Origin: Scortum barcoo
Taxonomy: Eukaryota > Chordata > Actinopteri > Centrarchiformes > Terapontidae
Length of the DNA stretch: 64,000 nt
NCBI GenBank assembly: GCA_023238725.1
Contig: CM041539.1
Coordinates: 23,612,104 to 23,676,103 of the forward strand
Reading direction: 5' to 3'
Made by a program: the position numbers and the translations under genes. The number at the start of each line of letters is the position of its first letter. The stretch's first letter is position 1. Positions 33,626 through 46,100 of this stretch are shown in pieces. The notes beneath the pieces are model-generated. The model made no database searches, was not told the origin of the DNA, and worked only from the letters and a program-made list of their open reading frames with translations.

Positions 33626-33677
33626 AACCCGGCCCCGGATCAAGCGGAAGAAGATGGATGGATGGGGGTTGTAAACA

Positions 33678-35017
33678 AACTGATATGATAGATAAAACTG
33701 AGTATAACAAAAATGTCTTTAACAATCCCTCGTTGTACAGACGTGTGGCAAGAATTAGTAAATTAGTTAATTTGCTTTATATTTCTGTTCTGATCTTCAA
33801 TGCACCACCAAGGCACAGCACTTAAGATGATTAAATGTTCTTTATGTGGATGCTGGAATCAAGTCTTTTTCTGAATATTTTTTATACAATGATGAGTCTC
33901 ATCAGTCACACTCAGCTGCCTCCCATTTTTCTCAACAATGTGTACGACTTATTCTATTGATTGTCCTGCTGTTTTTCAGTCCAATAGAGTCAGCAGTCCA
34001 AGTTTCAAAATTAATTTAGACTTTAGCAACAGCCAGCCAAAATGAAAATGTACATATACATTATAGTTAAAGGTGACATGTTACGCTTATTTTCAGTGTC
34101 ATACTTTTATTTTGGTGGATATCTGAAAAGTATGTTTGACTAAAAGGTTCTGTTGTCATTGTCTCTTCAAGGCCACCTTTCTAAAAAAGCCCAGTGTGCT
34201 CTGATTGGTCAGCTCCAACAGGCCTGAGCTGTCATGTCCCTGCCTGTGCCTCAGGTGTTTCCTGTGTGACATGACAAAACTGACAAACCCACCAAGAACA
34301 AAGAAAAGAGGGCTGGTATAAATAGGCTGACTGATTGGGACGTGGAAACAGGTGAGCACATGGACTGATTCCAGACAGGAGTGTTGGAGGAGCTGTGAAT
34401 ATCAGCACAATAACCATTTCTAAACCAAATACTTCACAACAGATGTTCGGGCAGGAATCTGATCCAAAATCTGATCTAATACCTGGCAGAAATAATAATA
34501 ATAATAATTTTTAATAATAAAATAATAATAATGATATTGTACACAGTAGAAAAGCCATAACTTTAATGAAAACTGTCCTCACGTCTTCCATCAGGATAAA
34601 TGTCTCTTGTATGGTGAACTTGTGACAGCTGGTAATGAAGCTCTCAGGTCATAGCGATCATCCTGATGGGTCTTAAATACAAAGTTTCCTGGTTCTGCTG
34701 GTGGCTGTGTTATTTTCGGCCCTTTGCCTGACTGAGGGTTTTCCCATGGTCTGGTGGGCCCAGACAAACACATATGATATTACATTATAGGTACAACTCA
34801 AGGGCTCATTGTTAATATTAAAAATTAGTCCTAAAAGTTATAATGAGTAAGTTTTGTAGGTTGCTGTTTGGACATTCAAAGTAGGCCCTCGCTCAAGTGG
34901 ACGTGCTGCTGGTGAGATCACATCCCGTACTGGGGGCTCAAACACACGACTGCTTGTGTGGCCTTATACATAGTTTTAGGAAAAGTACAACACATGAAAC
35001 TTTTAATGATTATTACT
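33678..35017. other. No gene; repeat-like segment and AAT microsatellite
   Basis: 34060-34250 resembles a teleost interspersed repeat (TTAAAGGTGACATG start, AGCCCAGTGTGCTCTGATTG near 34188). 34491-34535 is an imperfect AAT-type microsatellite. No coding signal. Confidence 0.4.
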
Positions 35018-35165
35018 TATTACTTACTTATTTCTCCTTATAACTCTATTGGTATCCAAAAATGTTTAAACATCCATCAGTGAGCCACTCTGTTGCAATG
35101 GATGACATGTTCCTTCATTACAATAAAAACACAGTAGTTTATTCTGACTCAATCCCACATTGCTG
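35018..35165. repeat. Dispersed repeat family, copy 1
   Basis: Shares TTACTTACTTA, TATCCAAAAATGTTTAAACA-like text and CATCAGTGAGCCA plus TTCCTTCATTAC with 42786-42895, in the same order and orientation. No inverted repeats or coding capacity found. The class is unknown to me. Confidence 0.6.
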
Positions 35166-35661
35166 CCTCAAATACTCACTAGAGCACCAAATGTTCTGCT
35201 GAAGTTTGCCAAGGTAGAATTTATTTGCAGCTTTAGGTCAAACCAAGACCTCCTTCCTTGTACTGTTCAAAGCACAAATGGTATAAACATGGCATCTTTT
35301 CTCTCAGTGCCTTTATACTACTGCACGCACAGGTGCAACTGGACCTGTTCTCCACAGTCACTCAGAACAGAGCGACACATCAAATGCAGCCTGCAGTGTG
35401 CCACATGAGTCTGAGGGAAAGGTTGGCGACACATGAGGATCAAATTTAATTCGACATGGAGGTGCACACAGCTGCTTCTCTGAAGGCTGACAGTGAAACT
35501 TTGGGTTGGCTGGGTTAAATCCTTTTCTCTTCCTTATGTGTCTCTGTAGCTGCATGAGGAGCAGTAACTCCCTGTGTCAATGCCAGATCAAGGCAAAGTC
35601 TATTGTCAGAGATTACATGGTCAATACACAAGCTCCCAGCACCATCAACCTGTCCCTTGAT

Positions 35662-36054
35662 CAGTGGTCCCCAACCTTTTTTGCAGTTTTCACGCAAGAC
35701 AGAATTTTGCAGACTGGGGGGATAATTGTCTCATTAAATAAAACAATAAAACAACATAATAATTAACATATTGTACCATATGATAAATTATAAATTATTA
35801 ATTAAAATTCTCCAAAGATGGAGAATCAGTGGGAACCGTAATGCGCTTGTTTCTCTGCAACAAGCTGGTGACTTGTCAAGCGCTTGCGGAGAGGAACGGA
35901 CGAAAGTTAGTAAACCAATATCCAGTAAAAAAAAAAAAAAAAAGCATTAAGTAAAACAGAAATATAACAATTTTTAAAATTTTTTCTTCGCGGCCTGGTA
36001 CCAAATGACCCACAGACCGGTACCGGTCCGCAGCCCGGGCGTTGGGGACCCCTG
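35662..36054. mobile_element. hAT-type MITE
   Basis: A 393-bp non-coding element with terminal inverted repeats CAGTGGTCCCCAACC (left) and CAGGGGTCCCCAACG (reverse complement of the right end), 13 of 15 matching. It is flanked by an 8-bp target duplication with one difference (CCCTTGAT at 35654-35661, CCTTTGAT at 36055-36062). An 8-bp duplication and CAG ends with GGTCCCCAAC are typical of hAT (Charlie-like) elements. It contains a run of 17 A at 35927-35943. It needs a transposase from elsewhere. Confidence 0.9.
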
Positions 36055-36062
36055 CCTTTGAT

Positions 36063-37639
36063 AACATACATCACGACTTAACCCTGCAAACACAGGAATC
36101 TTGTAACACTTCTAGTGTGAGAACCATTTGTCACTGGTGACTCAAAAGACAAGGGAGGACTGGAGGAAAACCAATGCACAGCATCATGTTATTTTACACA
36201 AGCTGGCTACTTATCCCCTCTTTCTTATGTTCGAAAAAACATTAAGCAGTAGAACAATAGCTTTACTTCCAGATTAACCATACAGGCCTAATGTAGGGAG
36301 TATTTGTCAAATGTGGGAGATGTAACAATAGGCAGTAAATGAAAGTGTGGTAACTAATGATGGTGACTTACTGGATGGGAGTGAACCTGGTATGTGTGTA
36401 ATGTGTCACTAGAGGCCTGTCAGTCCAACGAGGGCTGACACATAACACAGTACGTTAAAGTGGGAATTTTACACAACATCCTCTGATTTAAAAAGGAAAA
36501 GAGAAAACCATGAAAGTCTTAAAAACATAGCAAAAAGGAAGTGTTAGCCTTCAGCCTGTGGGAGGGTTCCAAACACATGTTAGAAGATTATCTTAATAGC
36601 TCCTGTGAGGCTGTTTGTCGTATCTTTCAATCTCCCATGAGCAAGAGAGATGTAAAGGCTAGCTTGTCTTCCTTGGATCAGAGGGCCTTTGGAGGCTGGA
36701 GCACATAGAGGAGAAAGGAACTGGATGTTGGACTTTCTTTAATTTTCAAAATAAGACACTCTCTCCTAATCTGACTGGTGTTTTAAATGTTTTTGTTTTG
36801 TAAATAAATAAAAATAAATATGAACTAAAATATAAATGGCTCTATATAACATTAATATATAAATATAAAGAAATGTAAACAGTATAAACAGCTATAAACA
36901 AGAATTGATACCATTGTGTAAAATAAACCTTACCTCTCATGCATTATATACTTAAAGAAAGTTAGTGGCAACAGTTGTGTTAACTCAGTAGAATTAAGAA
37001 GAATTAAGGAAACGTATTCCCTTATATTAATCAAGTAAACACAACAAAGAATGGTTAGTTCACAGTTATTTTTTATTTAGAGCTGCTCTTCATGTCACAA
37101 AAGACAAAAAATATATGTCTTACTAATAAACAAACCATGGCCACAATATAACTAACCAGGAAATGTTTTTGGTTTGCTGATGCTGAAAGTAAACTTTCCA
37201 TTAAGAGAAAGAACCTCCCACTTTTCTACTTTGACAACTGCCATCAAATTTCTATAACCTCTTTAACACAGGTAAAAACATCAGTAAGAACAAATATGAA
37301 AATATGAACATATTTAAAAAAAACACTTGACAACTTTGCAATCAGCTTACTTATTCTCTGACTTGACATCTCAAAAGGACTCTATTGACAGTAAGACAGT
37401 AAGACAGTAAGTGCTAAGTCTCAGTGATCCATTCGTTCATCTACTGAACTTTACAAACTAGTTTAATGTAGGTTTTTTCAAGATGGGATTAAAGCTTTAA
37501 CCAATACCCTATAAAGTATCATACCATACAAACTCATATGATAGCAAAATCATCCATTGATAGCAAATAATGAGTTTATTAGTCTTATCCAGCATCTATG
37601 CTTCTTCACTACTTTCCAAATCTGCCTGCATTTTTTAAG
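36063..37639. other. No gene recognised
   Basis: AT-rich. 37387-37410 is three copies of GACAGTAA. Nothing else supportable. Confidence 0.5.
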
Positions 37640-37649
37640 CTCAGGATAC

Positions 37650-38040
37650 CTACACCCAGATTAAGCATCATCATAGCATCTCATAGATTGAGCGTAGCTT
37701 TCAGTGTAATTTATGACGACATTACCTTCCAGTAGGATGGCAATGCTGGATGGTTCAAGGTGCAGAGCATTTGGACCTGGCTGCTGATGGTCTTCAGGTA
37801 TCACAGTCAAAACCCCAACAGGAACCTCTGTGAAATCTTCAATGGCATTTGAATCTTGCAGATACAAAGAAAGGTTAAAAACTGAGGAAAAAATTTTGGC
37901 TTCTCAGTGAAAAAAAGTCAACAGCAAATTATGCAATACTTACAAAAGACACTTTGAAGAAATCACTTCCATCATGTCCAAGGAAAACTGGGAGACATCA
38001 GAGGACGTCTGTCCTCACGGCTGTGACATCATGGGTCTGT
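37650..38040 (-). pseudogene. Two-exon remnant resembling teleost SAMD3-like repetitive genes
   Basis: Minus strand. Exon a follows a good acceptor (TTTTTCCTCCCTGACAG at about 38052-38036), contains a TGA, then LPVFLGHDGSDFFKVSF, and ends near a GTAAGT or GTATTG donor at about 37942. Exon b (from about 37864) reads NAIEDFTEVPVGVLTVIPEDHQQ and LHLEPSSIAILLEGNVVI, then diverges to a stop near 37661. Both halves recall the C-terminal part of multicopy teleost proteins annotated as SAM-domain-3-like, where an LEG-VV segment precedes the end. That link is from memory and not verified. The internal stop and lost C-terminus suggest a decayed copy; a live gene in another splice form is less likely. 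Confidence 0.35.
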
Positions 38041-40480
38041 CAGGGAGGAAAAACAGTAAAATCACATCTATCATATCATATTTTTCAAACTTAGGTGATT
38101 TAGAGGACTAGTATTGTGTACTATTGGGGAACATCTGCCGTATTGCTGAGCTAGAAGATCAATATATCCCTCACGTCTGTACGGTAAATATAAAACCACA
38201 GTCAGCAGCCGCCTAGCCTTACCTAGCATAAAGGCTGCTGAGGTAGGTGTGGGTAAGCCTGGAGGTGTGGAGACTGGAATATGGTCACAATGGAAGAACT
38301 TTACTTCCTTTACTTTTCAACATGTGGGCCGGGTCTAATACTATCTAATATTACAGCCAAATGGTCCACTAAAACATGTTCCTGAAAACATTTGAAGCAA
38401 AAATAAACATTTCAGTTACATAATCTTGACTCACATTTAATTAATTAATTAATAAATTAATTGTTCACTAAAACTTGCTTCTTGAAACATTTAGGAGAAC
38501 AGTTTTAAAAGTTTTTCAGCCTCCAAAATGGCGGCCGTCTTTTCAAAAACTTTATCAATAGCTGAACAGTACAGATATATTTCCTGTCAGTTAATGTTAA
38601 TTTTGTAATGTTGTACGGATGTTCTTAATTAGCATTTTAAAATGGTCAGTGAATTTGAGAGCTCTTATAACGTGAACAGCATGGCAATTTTAGTTAATAT
38701 TAGCTAACCTTGGCTACTGTTAGCTAACATTAGCACAGGAGTTTTAGCTACATTGACGATATAAATAGGAAAATTACCTGCCAATAGTTTCCAATCTGCA
38801 GGTGTTAAACCTCATCTGTAGTCCTCTGCTGCGTCTATGCGCTGCTGAATTTGGAGTTAAAGTAAAATTTACTCAGCTGAACTCAGTTTTATACATCTTT
38901 TGGTGGAAAAGAGTCAAATACTCAAACTGCGTGAGTATAATCAATAGGATAGTGAGAAATAAGCAAAGTACACCACAGTAAGTAAGCATAAAAGTCATTC
39001 TTACACACAACAGCTAATTGATTGGAATACCCACACACACACACACACACAAAACATTTAGGATAACACAAACACGGATATGTCTTATTGCAAAAGAACC
39101 CCTCAAATATGTTCAGTAATCATTAAACAATATACATGATCAAATGTGTTCTTATAAATAATAAGGAGAACAGCAGGGCAAATTATGTCAACACAGATGT
39201 TTTGTTTTTTCAAAGCCGTTTGGGAAGACGAAGGTGCATATTTCATTTATTGTTATCATGTTTATGTGTTCATTTTTTGTGGCTTTTAGTTCATTTTATC
39301 ACTGTGTTTTGTTTTTATTGTAAAGAACTTTGTAATTGTGTTTTTTGTGTTCATTCTTGACTTTGGAAAGTAGATTCCAGTAGATTATAAAATCAATAAA
39401 AAAAATCAATAAAAAAAAGTTTTCAAATATTTCCTTGCTGTCTTATTTAAAGTAGTTCACTACAAATTTAGACCTACAATAAACAAGGTAAATAGCGATT
39501 GGCATGGAAAACTATCCACCGGTTGCTTATTTACAGGTTAGTCTTTGTCTGTCTGCTGCTGAGCAGGTGGTGTACAGTCGGATCTTGCAGTCCTGCATCG
39601 CTCCGATAGTCATGACTCTGTGTAACACTCAGCAGTTATAATGGTTTATTAATAAAACGTGTTGGTTTCTTTCAGGTCTCAGGAGGCCAAGATTTTACCC
39701 CTGCCCCTCTTTACAGAAGACTACAAAGAGCAGGAAGCCAAGCGCTCCCTCTCTTGTCACAGTTCTCTCCTCCAGACACTCTCTCCCTGTGCCCATGCAG
39801 ACGGGCCCTGAACTGCACTGGGTCTGCAGCTGAAGCCTGAGCCTCTCCAGAGCCTCTGCAGAGGTGCCAAAGGCCGGCAATCTAGCAAAGAGGAAATCTT
39901 CAGAGAGAAATCCGCTCCAGTCTGATTGCTCAATGCCTGTGTTTCTGACATTACAGAGGTTGGAAAACTATGATGTGACAAAGGGGTTTATAAAGATACT
40001 ATTGCCATGCTGCCTGCTGAGAGAAACAAGTGGGACTGTGAATGCACCCTGGTCTTCTCCCCTGATCGTCTGGTCTCCCGTGTTTCCATAAATTGATACA
40101 TCAGGCGAAAACAGCCATTTTCTGCATTATTTGATTTAAATGGTGCTCATTCATTGATTCATTGTTCATCACTGTATCATTTGCATTCATTCATGGTTGC
40201 ATTTATACACATTTGTATGTTTAGTTGTGTGTGTATAGTTTAGTGGTTTAATTAAGCAATACGCCTGAGAAGCTGTGGTTGTTAGCTTGTATAAAACAGT
40301 TACTTCATATACCTGACATATTCATCAAATAAACACACAACAACAAAAAATACAATCATTTATTGTAAATAATTACTCCTCTGCCAATCAATGTAGGTCT
40401 TCAGCAACATTTAGTGGAATGGTTGCCTAATAATACACAACATGGAGAAACAGCAACACACAGACACAGACAGGGCTCAC
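38041..40480. other. No gene; simple repeats
   Basis: Contains ATTAATTA-type repeats (38436-38465), a CA microsatellite (39032-39050), and an isolated ATGGCGGCC (38528-38536) that resembles a YY1 site. 39690-40000 is GC-richer but shows no known domain on either strand. Confidence 0.45.
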
Positions 40481-40712
40481 TTTTCCTGTGCTTTGCAATG
40501 GCATAAAACTGACGGAGAGCCTGGTTTAGTTCCAGTTGAGTGATTGTTTTAAAATCCACAGTCAGATGTTTCTTGGCACAACAGGTCTGAAAACAGCAGT
40601 CTGTTTCACGGTGCCGCCCTCGTTTCCAGCTCTTCAGTGTCTCCCTTTTTAATTTCACCATGTCTCCTTTTTTAAAATCCTCCTCCTCTATGCTGTTCAT
40701 CTCTTCCATCCA
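40481..40712 (-). pseudogene. Exon-like fragment resembling DUF3504 (Crypton-derived) proteins
   Basis: One open 232-base block from an AG acceptor (before 40712) to a GTGAGC donor (after 40481) on the minus strand. It reads WMEEMNSIEEEDFKKGDM and then LTVDFKTITQLELNQALRQFYAIAKHRK. The second part recalls the start of the DUF3504 region of KCTD1/ZMYM/QRICH1-like proteins, which derive from Crypton tyrosine recombinases, usually with a VDF-T-E-L-L-FY pattern. The downstream recombinase motifs are not seen. It could be an exon of a host gene, of a Crypton-related element, or a dead copy. The family link is from memory. Confidence 0.35.
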
Positions 40713-42359
40713 CTGATCCAGGCTTCCCCACCCAGGAAATCAAAATTGACTATAAAATCCTATATTTTGAAACTATTTGTGTATGTGTGATTTTATAGTA
40801 TTTTACAGCTTCAAATGCTGCTCAGCTGGAAATATCCTTCTTTTTAATAGATATTTCACTTATAAAGAACTTCATCAAGATCATGTGGTTTGTGTGTAGT
40901 AAGCATAATGGTCGCTATACACAAGGACTCCATAGAAACCCTCAGACTTGGGCTAAATTAATTAATTACTTATTTTGTTCTCCTTTTCAAAGGTCGTGCT
41001 CCAAGGTGAATTCAATGTAAGTTCAGTTCTGTTATTTAGTGTAAATACTAATCATTAATTACCATAACCATCATGTATTAGCAGCTTTTAAACCCTTCAT
41101 ACTACATTACAATAAGGTTCCATAAAGCTGAAGCTAATTGCAAATCCAGGTGATTATAGGTCCATCACTACACTGCACTTCACTTTGTCACGTTTTTTCA
41201 CTTTGTCAGAAATTGGGTGAGAGCCCTTAAACACAAGCCAGCATAGGAGATTTTTCTGAAGGATTCAATTGTGTATTCAGTTATCATGGAGAAATAAATG
41301 TACAAATATAAAATTCAGCACTCCTCAAAATCCTCAATTTAGACTCTTTGTTCATGTTTAAGCCATAGGTAAGACATGTATGTATTTTTAAAAAAGTAAA
41401 GTTTAATGAATGTCACTAGTTATATTTAGAAAACAATGTTATTTTTATGTCACAAAGCTGTGATGAGGTACCTCATTTTAAGTCCCTCTGAAACCTTAGG
41501 AACTCTTAACCAATAAACATTTTTCTAATTCTGTATCGTACATTTCTAAAATTGGCAAGAAATAAAGGTTCTCTAATTGCAGTCTGGCAAATCAGTCCTT
41601 GGAAGAGCTATGTTGTTGTTTTTATTTAATCTTAGAAATAGTTTGCATAATCATTATCAGGCTGTTTTTACAAACATTCAGCAAAATCATTTCTGAGGCA
41701 CTTCAATTAGTCAGGCATTCCAATGTGTGCACAGGTTTTATACTCTACGAAGCAAATAATGTACCATCTATTTGTGTGTGCATGTTTGTGGTGTGTCAAG
41801 TAAGCAGTGTGTCTATGTGAATGTATGAAGCAGCTTGTGGATTGCCAAAGGTCCCTGTACTCCTTCTAGCTCTTCATTCGGATGTATTTACCATATGGGT
41901 TGGAATTACTGGGTTCTAATTAGAGATATCATGCCCACTCATTTAAGTCTTTTCTTCTTTTCTCTTTGTAGTAGTGAGAAAAACTTCTTTATTACTATGC
42001 ATAATGCATATTACCAGTGTTTCATATAGGAAAACGTAACACATAAAAGGCAAGAAAAAGACTTCAGGGAGTGGAGTGTGTCACTTTTACTGTTCTGGCC
42101 TTGTTGTACTTGACTTTTATGTGCTTCTAATTGGTTTCAGCCTCAGTGAAGCACTATCTTCAAGTTCTAGTTCTATAATTTTTATCATGTGCACTGTAAT
42201 CATGGAGTAGTAGCTATGGCAATATAGTTCTTACTTCTCAAACCGCACACATAAATATGTGTGTGGGTGAGTGTGTAAGTAACTAAGTAACATGTCATCC
42301 ATTTCTATATGCTTTTTTCTTAATTGAATTCCTCCTAATTCCGGGTCACATCAGAACAT

Positions 42360-42390
<31 letters not shown>

Positions 42391-42785
42391 AATAAATTTT
42401 CATACTGTATTTGCTGTTGATAATCGATTTGCATAGAAATCAGGCAGGATGCCCCAATGTGCCCTTGCCTTTGCTTCTTTTGTGATGCTTTGTGGGTCAG
42501 TGAAGTCATGGGATTTATTAATTCAGCTCCCCAGAGAAAATCTGAAAAGGTCACTGAATGTCAGCAGAGGCCTCTGGAGCTTACATGGTTGGCAAGTCCA
42601 TAGACTTGTGGCCAAGACTAAAATATTACTACAATAATCAATAAAGCATGTAATGAGTTAATGTGTAGTACTTGGGCTCATTTTACACTTACTTTTCTCT
42701 TGTTTTTCCACTGACTGTTTCCCAGCCATTTGATTGGCCACATTCAAGGTGTGTCATCTTGTGACAAAGGCTGTTGCATTTTATT
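40713..42785. other. No gene; TG microsatellite
   Basis: AT-rich. 42365-42390 is a TG microsatellite of 13 units. No ORF with recognisable domain. Confidence 0.5.
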
Positions 42786-42889
42786 CTTACTTACTTACTC
42801 TATCACAGAGCTCATTGATGTCCAAAAACCATTAAAACACATCAGTGAGCCATCCACTGTACTGGGTCTCACTTTCCTTCATTACCATG

Positions 42890-42924
<35 letters not shown>

Positions 42925-43110
42925 TTCTGCTCACCACAGCACAATTGCAGATTATTTCAGAAAGTAAATACTACCATAATTACCCAAATAACTACCCTAC
43001 TAATTATTTGTTTGTATAATATTAGCTAAAAATGACAGTGGCCAGCCATTTTCTGACATTACTAAACTAACTGAGCAGAATTTAAAGATTTTCACCCGCA
43101 GTCCAACACA
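42786..43110. repeat. Dispersed repeat family, copy 2, with AC microsatellite
   Basis: Second copy of the repeat at 35018-35165 (shared TTACTTACTTA, CATCAGTGAGCCA and TTCCTTCATTAC). It extends further right, and a 32-base AC microsatellite (42891-42922) lies inside it. The right limit is uncertain. Confidence 0.5.
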
Positions 43111-46100
43111 GCAAGGAGACACACACAGGCATATTCCATGTTACTCAGTCTCTATTGTACCTGCATCAAACTCAGCACATTAAATCAAAACTTTGCTTTC
43201 TTCCTGTATTGTTTGTTAAACATGACATATCAATTATTGCACACATCATTACAGCACTCAGTTCCTTTGTTTCCTGAGGTCAGAGTGTTGTGAGTCTGTG
43301 AACTTCCTGACCATTTCCTGAATGTGTGAGTCTTCCACCTAACAGATTAGTCCCATCATAAATTGTCCAGCTGTTACTTAACTTGCATTAGTGTTATGTG
43401 ACATGCTTATACTACAAGCATGACTAAAATGTTTTGTATGTTACTGTCTTTTACAAGGTGAGACCATTACTACTAAAAAGAGGCGAAGTGAGGCAGATCA
43501 GCTCTACAGTTTACTGTAACTTAAACCTGACTCTGAATTTTAAAGAAAGCAACTCAGATTGATCAGCTTCATTTTAAATGTGACTGTTGTCATCACTTGA
43601 GTGCTGCAGAACAGACCTGCTGTGAAGCAGTACATTCTATTAGTGACTACATTATGCCCATTGAAGCTTCTCCTGAGCCTGCCTCCTGCAGTATTTCTCT
43701 GCCAGCTCACCCTCTGTGTAATTGGAATGAATGGTTTATTAATATGTTTTGATACCAATCAGGTCGAATGACCTTGGCAGTGTGGAGAAGGAGAGGCCTA
43801 TGGCAGCGCTGGGGTGTACATTAAGGGGATGGCAGGAGGAATTACTCTCAGCCACTGTATGCTGATCTCAGACCTGCAGCACAGTTAATAATGTGGAAGC
43901 GACACACTTTCCATCACTCCTAATAGAGATATTGTCAAAGCCCTGCCGCTGCCAAGGCCCACAGAGCCAATGGGAAATAGATGGCGTCTGCAATCTTCAT
44001 CTCTCCTCCCTTCCCTCTTGACTTCTCTTATACTAATGTCTGTCCACTCACTCCCGAGCCTCATCTATTTCTTAACGCTGAATAAAATTATCATCAGGGT
44101 GACACAATACAACTTATCAGTCTGATAAACTGAACTTTTATACGTACACTTCAGAGTGTGTTTTTGCCTCTTTGGGCCTAACGATGGCAGTCTGTCCACT
44201 GGTTTGTTCCCGGTGGATGAATGTTTTCATTTTGGCTCTATGAGCTTGTCTCCAGCTTCAACTTCAGGACTAAATGTCAACACAATATAATGTTGAGTTA
44301 AAATGTAATGAAATGTACCTTTAATTTCATGAACACATGACTTATGACAAAGTTTATATTTTAACTTTATTTTTAGCCATGCATGACTTTATGGATGACA
44401 ATGTTGGTCCATCTGTCCAGCAGTCTGTACAAAATTTAATGGCTATAAATTCAAGATATTTCACTCTGGACTAGACATTGATCATTTCTCTAAGAATAAA
44501 TCCTTCGTGATTTATTGTAAAACACAATTAAAACAAACCAAAATAGTCAGCACCTCATCCTCCCATGTCTAAGTCAAATGCTTTGTTGACCCATCACATC
44601 AATTTCAAGGCATAAAACAACATCACACTACTTTCCCTGACTCCTTGTCAGGGGAAACTCAAACATACATACAAACATTATAGGGTTGTGAACAAAAGAT
44701 TGACGCTGTCATTTTTCTTGTAAGGACTTTTTCTGCTTTGATGGACATTACTGTCCCACAGTAGCATAGGAATGTAAGAGCTGTTTACAGCTGGAGACAT
44801 TTCAAAAGCTTTCTTCTTTCAAAAGTTTTTTTGTGAAGTTTTGACATTTAAAAAGCTGCAGTCTTCCAAAGTCTGATCATGTGCTGGTGCACGCCTTGCA
44901 TCTCTGTTTGTATGTATGTTTTTAACAGCAAGGTACTTTCATTTGTTTGATTTCTTGTAGATTAACTGTCAAAACAGTAAGCTTGAGGAATATCATAACT
45001 GGTATTAATACTGTCTATCTGTGATTGAAAGTAATTAAAATAAGTACATTTACATAAGATATGTGCTTGTGTATGTATTGAACTAAACATTTTTTTATTA
45101 TAACCAGCTAAACATCAAAATGTTGCTTACCTAGTAAACCATCAGTAACAGTGATCTAGTATAACACATGCAGAGGTCATTCTAATTTTTATTTTAATTT
45201 AAATAAATTAAGGACCTAACAGAGTATTTTCAAAGTGTCCCATAGAGGCCTGCTTTTACTCAAATAAAAGATCTCAGTGCTTGTTTCACTATATATTGTG
45301 TACTATGGACAGAGCTTTAGTCTTGTAAAGCTTATATTCCTTACTTGTTATTGTAGTATGCTGGATGAACATGAACTGTTGAATTATTCACGTCTATCTT
45401 ACCATTCTACAAGACAATACAATACATATTTTTTTAAGTGTCTGTGTGTTTTCTTAAGTGTTCCAGTTTCCAAATTATTCCCATAATCAAACTGTGATTT
45501 TGGTGATGAATGGGTGTGTCCTTTAGGAAACTGCGCTCAAATGTGTCAGTGGACAACTTTTGGCCATTTTAGATTTTTCCAGTTTTTTTTTCCAGTACCC
45601 ACTACTTTTTAAAGTAATAGTATTTACTGCCTCTCCTGCATCGGCTTATGCAGGCTGCAGGGGAGAAGGAATTGGTATTCAGCATGTGTTCTCATTGACT
45701 CTATTTATCAGGAGGGTAGCAGAGTTACATTTTTGTTAGGGAAACATTAGACCTAAGGTCTCGCCCAGAGTCAGTTGTGTTTAATGGAAGCTTATTGTCT
45801 CTAAATAATCATTTGGCTTTTATTGCAGCACATCAGGCTGAGAGCTCAGGGAGCCTTACAGCTCAATCACTTCATTGTTCCCCTGCATGTCCTTAAACAC
45901 TGGTGTGGTCTGCACTGGCTTTGGTCTGTTTTACTATGCAGGCTGTAAGTCCACTGCTTATACTCTTTACGTTATACATTCTTCTCTGTTTCCATGGAAC
46001 ATGAGATCGCAAGGGTGGTTGAATCCAATTACATTGTTCATTTTTGAGATTATATTAAAAATCGAAACTCAACAAGAGTTTGCTAAAACAGTTTGTTTTT

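Larger units (their letters stand above)
30598..33666 (+). mobile_element. Rex3 (RTE clade) LINE, almost full length, inactive
   Basis: RTE-type LINE with original ends. The 11 bases GGTTGTAAACA before it (30587-30597) recur right after it (33667-33677), and it ends in the GATG-repeat tail (33652-33666) typical of Rex3. The 5' part is the usual untranslated leader (CACCACCTTACCATGGTGG). Then follow an APE endonuclease (GTWNVT at about 30957; VLLGDFNAHVGND at about 31312-31350), the linker, RT and a C-terminal tail. Many frameshifts and at least two internal deletions (endonuclease near 31000, RT near 32636) leave it inactive. The exact target duplication argues for a young insertion. Confidence 0.9.

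Noticed and set aside
38520..38545. Host gene promoter at the isolated ATGGCGGCC
   Set aside because: No CpG island, no TATA box and no downstream exon; a single short motif is not enough.
39695..40091. Overlapping short frames on both strands in a GC-richer patch
   Set aside because: Composition explains the lack of stops; no protein family recognised.
42365..42922. TG and AC microsatellites as a meaningful inverted pair
   Set aside because: Dinucleotide repeats are frequent in fish DNA; being complementary 500 bases apart is expected by chance.
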